A stretch of 64,000 bases of DNA, from positions 1 to 64,000 of the forward strand of contig CAZSRS010000016.1 in assembly GCA_964609625.1 (NCBI GenBank), written 5' to 3'. Shown piece after piece: positions 58,589 to 64,000 of this stretch; position 1 is the stretch's first letter; the number at the start of each line of letters is the position of its first letter. This stretch comes from G963674665 sp964609625. Its GTDB lineage: Bacteria > Desulfobacterota > Desulfovibrionia > Desulfovibrionales > Desulfovibrionaceae. A program made the position numbers and the translations under genes. Below the pieces are notes generated by a model. It was not told the DNA's origin and made no database searches. It worked only from the letters and a program-made list of their open reading frames with translations.

Positions 58589-60136
58589 TCAGCGGGTTTT
58601 GAAATGGCGTAGCACGGCCGGTCTGTCGATCTTGCCGTTCTGGTTCATGGGCAGGGATTCCATCACTTCCACCATGTCCGGGAGCATGTAGTCCGGGATG
58701 ACCTGCCCCAGGGCGTTCAGCACGTGGTTACATTCGAGGCAGGAGCCCTGCACCGCGGCCATGATCCGCCCCGCCCTGTCCTCCGCGGGCAAAAAGACCA
58801 CGGCGGCCCTGGCCACGCCTGGCAGGCAGCAGAGGGCGTTCTCGATCTCCTCGAGTTCGATGCGGTAGCCCATGCGCTTGACCTGGTTGTCGGTGCGCCC
58901 CAGTATCCAGATCGTGCCGTCTTCCGGCGCCACGCGCACCAGATCGCCGGTCCTGTACATGGGCTCGCGGTAATCGGAATTACAGGGGTTGGTGCAGAAG
59001 GCAGCCCTGGTGCGCTCGGGGTCGTTGTAATACCCCAGACCTACCTGGGGGCCGAGCAGGCAAAGTTCGCCCACTTCCCCCTGCGGGGCGGGCCGTCCCT
59101 GGTCGTCGAGCACGAGGAAGTCGAAATTCGGGATCAATCGCCCCAAGGGGGGGTAGCCCTTGAGATTCACGAAATCGTCGGCGCTCAATCGATAGGTGGA
59201 GCAGATGCAGGTACACTCCGTGGGGCCGTAGACATTGTGGAATTCGGCCTCGGGGTAGGTGTCGAAGAGGAGCTTGAGCTTGGCCAGTGGGTAGCCCTCG
59301 CCGCCGAAGATGAAGCGCCGGACGGAGCGGAAGGTTTTGGTCGAAAAGGCGCGGATGGTCTGCAGGTAGATGAGCATGGAGGGCACGGAAAACCAGGAAC
59401 TGCACTGCAGGGTGTCGATCTTGCGCACCAGGTCGCCTGGGGACAGGGTCTCCTCCCTGGTGAAGGGTACCAGGGCCGCGCCGGAAAACAGGCTGGAATA
59501 GATGTCGAAGACCGAGTTGTCGAAATAGATGGGATTGACGTTGGTCAGCCGTTCGCCAGGGCCGAAGCCGTAAGTCTCCACACTCCAGTCGACGAGGTTG
59601 AGCACGTTGGCATGGGTCATAACCGCGCCCTTGGGAAAACCCGTGGAGCCGGAGGTGAACATAACGTAGGCCGGGGTGTTGCCCACGATGTGACTGGAGT
59701 CCACGGGAGTGTCCGGAAGCTCCGCGGATTCACGCTCCAACTGCTGGAGTTGCAGCAGGGGGCGGTCCACGCAGCCCGCGAGCCCAGCCACGGCGTCGTC
59801 CTCTCCGGCGGGCAACAGCAAGGCCGGCTTGCAGCGTTCCACGATCTTTTGCAGCCGACTGACAGGACTTTCCGGGTCCAGGAAGACGTAGGGAGCGCCG
59901 ATCTTCAGACAGGCCAGCAGGGCGGCATAGGTTGCCGGGGTCTTGCGGCCGCCGATGCAGACTACGTCGCGTGGCCGCACGCCGCGTTGCAGCAGGCCGC
60001 GGGCGAACCTGTCGGCCATGCGCTCGAGCCGCGCATAGGTCACGACCTCGTCAGGAGAGAACAGCAGGGCCGGGGCCTCTGGATTGCGAGAAACCACCTC
60101 CCTGAACAGCTGCGGCAGGTTGTACACGTAGCTCAA
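58589..60136 (-). CDS. Free-standing amino-acid/carboxylate adenylation enzyme (NRPS A-domain, DltA-like)
   Basis: 515 residues, a complete adenylate-forming enzyme without a carrier or condensation domain. Core motifs: A3 YVMFTSGSTGFPKGAVMTHA, A5 HNVYGPTECTCICS, A7 MYRTGDLVRVA, A8 GRTDNQVKRMGYRIELEEIE, A10 NQNGKIDR with the catalytic Lys. It would activate an amino acid or similar acid and load the ACP at 60922-61161. The position-235 Asp that marks amino-acid substrates seems present in the FDNSVFDIYSS region. Substrate not predictable by eye. The start overlaps the SDR stop by four bases. Confidence 0.88.
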   Translation of the reverse strand: MSYVYNLPQLFREVVSRNPEAPALLFSPDEVVTYARLERMADRFARGLLQRGVRPRDVVCIGGRKTPATYAALLACLKIGAPYVFLDPESPVSRLQKIVERCKPALLLPAGEDDAVAGLAGCVDRPLLQLQQLERESAELPDTPVDSSHIVGNTPAYVMFTSGSTGFPKGAVMTHANVLNLVDWSVETYGFGPGERLTNVNPIYFDNSVFDIYSSLFSGAALVPFTREETLSPGDLVRKIDTLQCSSWFSVPSMLIYLQTIRAFSTKTFRSVRRFIFGGEGYPLAKLKLLFDTYPEAEFHNVYGPTECTCICSTYRLSADDFVNLKGYPPLGRLIPNFDFLVLDDQGRPAPQGEVGELCLLGPQVGLGYYNDPERTRAAFCTNPCNSDYREPMYRTGDLVRVAPEDGTIWILGRTDNQVKRMGYRIELEEIENALCCLPGVARAAVVFLPAEDRAGRIMAAVQGSCLECNHVLNALGQVIPDYMLPDMVEVMESLPMNQNGKIDRPAVLRHFKTR

Positions 60137-60879
60137 AACACCAGCCCTCCGTCCAGGGACAGCACCTTGCCGTTGAAAAAGCCGTTGGTCAGGCAGAACA
60201 GCACGCCGTCCACTATCTCTTCGCTCTTGCCCAGTCGCCGCAGGGGCACTTCCGAGACAATTGTCTCCAGGGCCTTTTCCGGCATCACCGCATGGGTGGA
60301 GGAGGTATCGGAGTAGCCCGGGGCCACGCAGGTAACCCGGATGCCGAGCATGCCCAGTTCATGCGCCCAGGTCTTGGTCAGTGCCTCCACCGCGGCCTTG
60401 GAGGCGGCGTAGGCCGACTGCCCTGGATTGCCCTGGGCCGAGATGGAGGAGATGTTGACGATGACCCCCCGCGTGCGTTTGGAGAGCATCTTCTCCACCA
60501 CGGCGGCGGTGAGCATGAACACGGCGTCCAGGTTCACTGCCATGACCCTGCGCCAGGTCTCCGGGGAGTGGCGTACCAGGCCTCCAGGGCCGAACTTCAC
60601 CAGGGGCTCGTTGTAGAGGATGCCCGCGTTGTTCACCAGGGCGTCGATGCGCCCGTGCTTCCCGAAGAATTCCTCGACACAGGTGTTGATGGACTCCTGG
60701 GAGCAGAGGTCACAGGCATGGGCCGAAACCCTGTCCTGGTCGGCCAGTGCCTCCAGGCCCTGACGATCGATGTCGAAAACGCCCACCTGGGCGCCTTCCG
60801 CCGTCAACCGTTGCACAAGGGGGTTGCCGAAGCCGCCGCAACCGCCGGTGACGATGACAGTCTTGTCCTGTAGTTTCAT
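60133..60879 (-). CDS. Short-chain dehydrogenase/reductase (FabG-like)
   Basis: 248 residues, classical SDR: cofactor motif TGGCGGFGNPLVQRL, NNAGILY, catalytic ISSISAQGNPGQSAYAASK (Ser, Tyr, Lys) and PGYSDTSSTHAV. An ACP-bound 3-oxo or other keto group is a likely substrate, since an ACP and an adenylation enzyme flank it. Start ATG 60879. Confidence 0.92.
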   Translation of the reverse strand: MKLQDKTVIVTGGCGGFGNPLVQRLTAEGAQVGVFDIDRQGLEALADQDRVSAHACDLCSQESINTCVEEFFGKHGRIDALVNNAGILYNEPLVKFGPGGLVRHSPETWRRVMAVNLDAVFMLTAAVVEKMLSKRTRGVIVNISSISAQGNPGQSAYAASKAAVEALTKTWAHELGMLGIRVTCVAPGYSDTSSTHAVMPEKALETIVSEVPLRRLGKSEEIVDGVLFCLTNGFFNGKVLSLDGGLVF

Positions 60880-60921
60880 GTGCCGCCCCCCTGTCTGGCG
60901 ATGGTTCGGGCAAAGCGCCCG

Positions 60922-61161
60922 TTATCCCTGCTTGCCGTCCAGCGCGGCAAGGGTGCTGCGCACGGTCTTCACGTCCAGCATGACGGCGATCTGGTCAAAG
61001 GAGAATTGCACGCCGTAGGTGTTCTCCAGGGATACGATGAGTTCCATGTGCCGTAGGGAGTCCCAGCCCGGAACGTTCTTGAATTCCGTGGTGTCGTCGA
61101 TGTCCACGGCAGGGATGCGCAGCACCTTGCCGAGGAGTTCGTTGAGGTTCGCTTCGCTCAT
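60922..61161 (-). CDS. Free-standing acyl carrier protein
   Basis: 79 residues, four-helix ACP fold with the phosphopantetheine attachment serine in GWDSLRHMEL (about residue 34). Acidic. Not the fatty-acid ACP by context: it lies beside an adenylation enzyme and an SDR and away from fab genes. It should be the carrier of the acyl/aminoacyl unit made by this cluster. Confidence 0.93.
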   Translation of the reverse strand: MSEANLNELLGKVLRIPAVDIDDTTEFKNVPGWDSLRHMELIVSLENTYGVQFSFDQIAVMLDVKTVRSTLAALDGKQG

Positions 61162-61269
61162 ACCTGACCTTTTGCAGTGTTGTTGTATCGGATCATGGGA
61201 ACACTCCCTTGCCTGTATTGCTTCTGCGCTCTTTGCCTGTTCCCTGTCGTGGCGAGGCGGAGGAACGCC

Positions 61270-62412
61270 TCATCTGGTGACGATGTTGTCCCAGCGCACG
61301 CAGGGTAGCTGGTTTTTCTCCAACATGAGCGCCATGTCCGCCTGGTTGAAGGGGTTGACCCCCAGCACCACCACCAGGTCCGCGTTCCTGTCCAGTGTAC
61401 TGAAGTCCTTGACCGGCTTGCCGAGGAATTCGCCGCTGCCGTTGTGGATGGTGCAGTAGTCCACCCGTTTCCAATAGTTGGGGCAATAGGCTGCCAGCAG
61501 CCAGGACCAACTGCTGGTCCCGAAATTGGCCACCAGGGTATGCCCGGCCACGGAGGCGGTCAAGTGTTCGTCGCAGGTCACGTAGCTCTGGATATAGGCC
61601 CGACGCCTGGTAAAAAAGTCTTCCGGCGGGGCGGCGGGCCAGTCGTCCGTGGGAAAACGGGACAGGGCACGCCCCAGCACGATGAGTTGCTTATCCCGTA
61701 GGCTGTTCACCCCGGGCGCCTGTTTCCAGCACAGCACCTCCAGCCCCACGGATCGGCCCAGCCGGGATAGGTTCTGCGGTGTGAAGGAGAAGTTCTGGTC
61801 GCTGAACATGATTTCGGCGTTGGGGTGCGTGGCGTCGGGGCAGGTGACCACCAGGCAGCCCTCGGGGGTGAGGCAGGAGGCCAGCTTGCCCAGGAACTCC
61901 ACGGGATCCAGGACATGCTCTATGACATTGGTGGAGTAGACCAGGTCATAGGTCCTGCCCGGATTCCAGGCCGCGTCGATCCGGCCTGTGGTCACATCGA
62001 ATCCCATGCCGCGCGCCGCCGCGCTGTTATCCTCGGATGGTTCAACCCCGTGCATGATCGCGTCGGGATAGACCTCGCGGAGCACACGCAGCATCCACCC
62101 CCTGCCACAACCGGCATCCAGGACGGAGCGCGGTGTGAATCCCGGCAGGGCGCTATGGATCCATTGGGCCATGGCAAGATAGCGGGGGCGGTCGTACTGT
62201 TCCGCCCCAGGGCGGGAATAAAAACTGTATTCCTTCTCGTAAAAGGTGGTCTCTCCAAGCAGCCTGGTGTTCACGCGTCGCACCAGGCTGCATTGCATGC
62301 ACTGGGCCTTTGACAGCGGCTCAAGAATGATCCGCCCCGTGGTGGTCATGGAGTGGCCGTAGGGAGAGGGCAGATTCCTGAACTCCGAGGAGCCGCACAC
62401 AATGCAGTTCAT
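61270..62412 (-). CDS. SAM methyltransferase with N-terminal zinc finger and C-terminal domain (sugar C-methyltransferase type)
   Basis: 380 residues, three parts as in Methyltransf_13/12/14 proteins: an N-terminal Cys4-like zinc site (CIVCGS and CMQCSLVRR), a central class I SAM domain (VLDAGCGRGWMLRVL, YDLVYSTNVIEHVLDPVEF) and a C-terminal Rossmann-like domain (FGTSSWSWLLAAYCPNYWKR, ADLVVVLGVNPFNQADM). The family includes NDP-sugar C-3 methyltransferases. Start ATG 62412 with AAGG eight bases upstream is preferred over 62433. It is 108 bases upstream of the ACP gene. Confidence 0.88.
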   Translation of the reverse strand: MNCIVCGSSEFRNLPSPYGHSMTTTGRIILEPLSKAQCMQCSLVRRVNTRLLGETTFYEKEYSFYSRPGAEQYDRPRYLAMAQWIHSALPGFTPRSVLDAGCGRGWMLRVLREVYPDAIMHGVEPSEDNSAAARGMGFDVTTGRIDAAWNPGRTYDLVYSTNVIEHVLDPVEFLGKLASCLTPEGCLVVTCPDATHPNAEIMFSDQNFSFTPQNLSRLGRSVGLEVLCWKQAPGVNSLRDKQLIVLGRALSRFPTDDWPAAPPEDFFTRRRAYIQSYVTCDEHLTASVAGHTLVANFGTSSWSWLLAAYCPNYWKRVDYCTIHNGSGEFLGKPVKDFSTLDRNADLVVVLGVNPFNQADMALMLEKNQLPCVRWDNIVTR

Positions 62413-62436
62413 TGCGGATACCTTTTCGAACAACAG

Positions 62437-63405
62437 CTAAGCCTCGTTGGATGGTTTCCTGACGGTTTCCTGGATCACGAATCGCGGCCGCCCCTTCACT
62501 TGGTCGAAGATCTTGGCGATGTACAGCGCGCTGATCCCGATGACCGTGATGGTCACGCCGCAGCAGAAGATCACCGCTGTGATCAGACTTGGCCAGCCCA
62601 CGGCATTGGACCCGAAGAACAGGGCGCGGAAGATGATGAACAGCCCGTAGAGGCCGGAGAGCACGCTGAAGCAACAACCGAAGAGGATGGAAATGTAGAG
62701 CGGCCTTTCGCTGAAAGAGATGATGCCGTTGAGCGCGTGGCCCAGGGACTTCAGGAAGCTGTACGAACTCTCGCCGGCAAAGCGCTCCTTGTGCTCTATC
62801 TCCACGAAGTCGCATTCGAAGCCCAGCCAACTGAGGATGGCCGCGTAAGGCTTGTGCATGTCGCCGACCTGGAGGTACGCATCGGCGACCTTTCGGGAAA
62901 TCAGGGAGAACGTGCCCACGGAGCGGTCGTAGATCTTCGCGCCCTTGGGCAGCAGCAGCGAGAACACCAGCTTGAAGAGCAAGGCGCTCAGGTTCTTGGT
63001 CGCGGAATGCCGACGCGAGGTCTTGCGGGTGAAGACCACGTCAACCCCTTGCAGGGCCTTGTCCAAAAGGTCCTTGATATATGCGGGGTCCTCCTGGAGG
63101 TCGCAGTCCAGGACCACGAGGTAGTCGCCGCTGCTCTCGGCAATGCCGGCCTCGATGGCCGCGTGCTGTCCGAAATTCCGGCTCAGACGCACTCCCTTGA
63201 CATGGGGATCCCAGGCGCAATTCTCCTTGATCCTGTCCCAGGATGCGTCTGGGCTGCCGTCGTTGACCAGGATGATCTCGTAATCCCGGACAGCCGGGAT
63301 GTCGCGCGCGGATTCGCCAACGCGCCGGACCAGTTCGTCAACGATGGCCTCTGCCCGGTACACGGGGCTGATGACCGAGAGCATGACCCCGGAGCCCTGC
63401 CTCAT
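62437..63405 (-). CDS. Membrane glycosyltransferase family 2 (DPMS/GtrB-like)
   Basis: 322 residues: cytoplasmic GT2 domain (LSVISPVYRAEAIVDELVRR, VNDGSPDASWDRI, DxD-like DCDLQEDPAYI) and two C-terminal transmembrane helices (ILFGCCFSVLSGLYGLFIIF; LITAVIFCCGVTITVIGI). This is the GtrB/polyprenyl-phosphate hexose synthase layout, putting a sugar onto undecaprenyl phosphate. Start ATG overlaps the stop of the upstream methyltransferase by four bases (ATGA). Confidence 0.92.
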   Translation of the reverse strand: MRQGSGVMLSVISPVYRAEAIVDELVRRVGESARDIPAVRDYEIILVNDGSPDASWDRIKENCAWDPHVKGVRLSRNFGQHAAIEAGIAESSGDYLVVLDCDLQEDPAYIKDLLDKALQGVDVVFTRKTSRRHSATKNLSALLFKLVFSLLLPKGAKIYDRSVGTFSLISRKVADAYLQVGDMHKPYAAILSWLGFECDFVEIEHKERFAGESSYSFLKSLGHALNGIISFSERPLYISILFGCCFSVLSGLYGLFIIFRALFFGSNAVGWPSLITAVIFCCGVTITVIGISALYIAKIFDQVKGRPRFVIQETVRKPSNEA

Positions 63406-64000
63406 GCCCGCTCTCCCTTGCGCACCAGGAGGGTGAATTCGTAGAGCTGATAGTCGTGGAGCAGGGCCACCTTGCGTGAAAAACGTTGCATGCAGTAGTC
63501 GAAGATGAATCCAGGGTCAGCGTACCACAGATGGGGGCGCATGAATGGCGGGTCCGAATACGCCGTGAGCATGTTACAGGCAAAACCCTTGACGCTGGCC
63601 TTGTCCATCGCTTGTAGGGTCTCCAACACGTAGTCCAGCCATTGGGAGGCTGGAATGTTCTGCTTGACGTTGAAGATGCCGCTGGCAATGGTGTAATCGG
63701 CCCGTTGTAACTCGCAGCCACGGATGAACTGCGGGGGGCACTCCGCAAGCCTGTCCTGCCAGAGCTCCCGCGCGGCCAGGATCATGTCCTGGGAAATGTC
63801 ATACCCCACATAGCGCACCGGGTGTCCCACGGCCCGCAGATAGTCGAGAAACGCGCCATAACCGCAGCCCAGGTCGTTGACGGAGTAGTCCTGCTCGCCG
63901 GGTTCCACCACGCGGTGCAGTTGCGCGAAACGCACGAACTGCGATTCCTCGCCGTTCCAGTCCACACCGCGCGGGGTCGGGCCGTGCGCCTGGATCTTCT
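63402..64000 (-). CDS. Class I SAM methyltransferase, 5' end cut by window edge
   Basis: The frame is open to the right edge. Visible are HGPTPRGVDWNGEESQFVRF, VNDLGCGYGAFLDYLRAVG (SAM site), and YVGYDISQDMILAARELW, with a C-terminal YDYQLYEF-like region. An internal ATG-like start near 63965 would drop the conserved GPTPRGVDW box, so the gene begins outside. First visible gene of the glycan run. Confidence 0.88.
   Translation of the reverse strand, partial: KIQAHGPTPRGVDWNGEESQFVRFAQLHRVVEPGEQDYSVNDLGCGYGAFLDYLRAVGHPVRYVGYDISQDMILAARELWQDRLAECPPQFIRGCELQRADYTIASGIFNVKQNIPASQWLDYVLETLQAMDKASVKGFACNMLTAYSDPPFMRPHLWYADPGFIFDYCMQRFSRKVALLHDYQLYEFTLLVRKGERA

Noticed and set aside
58724..60316. 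530-codon plus-strand frame
   Set aside because: Antisense to the adenylation enzyme, which has all core motifs.
1..64000. CRISPR array, prophage or rRNA operon
   Set aside because: No regularly spaced repeats, phage structural genes or rRNA-like stretches were seen.

Overview
The window looks like chromosome from a sulfate-reducing deltaproteobacterium of the Desulfovibrio type. Four things point there: high-GC coding DNA; the gene order mfd / SurA-like pair / rodZ / recO / glyQS / rpsT; a tungsten-type aldehyde:ferredoxin oxidoreductase beside a MoaD-like carrier; and a 223-residue adenylate kinase with the Cys129-X5-His-X15-Cys-X2-Cys metal site known from Desulfovibrio gigas. The assignment is inference from gene content. 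No 16S rRNA is present.

Layout. 1-3117 (minus): end of an amino-acid ABC permease, a methyltransferase and pgi. 3446-9522: ugd, a small unknown gene, cheW and mfd. 9541-13558 (plus): two SurA/PpiC-like periplasmic chaperones, rodZ and recO. 13716-17072: glyQ, glyS and rpsT. dacB converges on rpsT. 18955-23215 (plus): a tetrapyrrole block (precorrin-2 dehydrogenase, CcsA/HemX-like protein, hemA), an unknown and tilS, then adk. 23933-24713 is gene-poor and holds a decayed IS630-type transposase. 24714-26671 (minus): groES-groEL behind a CIRCE operator. 26928-29684 (plus): aor, an unknown and a MoaD-like gene.

29718-34638 (minus): rarA, rsmE, gcvT and a 583-residue unknown. 34888-39314 is mixed: a tandem-GAF protein, suhB-like, a Nudix hydrolase, rimI, tpiA, secG and tRNA-Leu(GAG). 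39372-45376: an alpha/beta hydrolase, csaA, an unknown, a very large OmpA/NodB/CapA fusion lipoprotein and a pseudouridine synthase. 45473-46686: a MarR-family regulator and a His-rich-loop membrane transporter, with a promoter buried in a long dyad. Then come yedF, an envelope lipid block (msbA, DUF374 acyltransferase, LpxL-like), a CHASE2 nucleotide cyclase, a thiamine-binding-like protein and a purine/methylthioadenosine salvage group (MTA/SAH deaminase, apt, mtnP).

56970-64000 (minus) is the most accessory-looking region. It is one co-directional run with a beta-propeller glycosidase-like protein, a NeuD-like acetyltransferase, a free-standing adenylation enzyme, a short-chain reductase, a free-standing acyl carrier protein, two methyltransferases and a membrane GT2. 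It reads as a surface-glycan locus in which an activated carboxylic or amino acid is loaded on the ACP, reduced, and passed to a sugar.

The best candidates for something undescribed are this ACP-linked glycan cassette, the OmpA-NodB-CapA fusion, the 583-residue family next to gcvT, and the unknown middle gene of the aor cassette. I saw no CRISPR array, prophage or rRNA.
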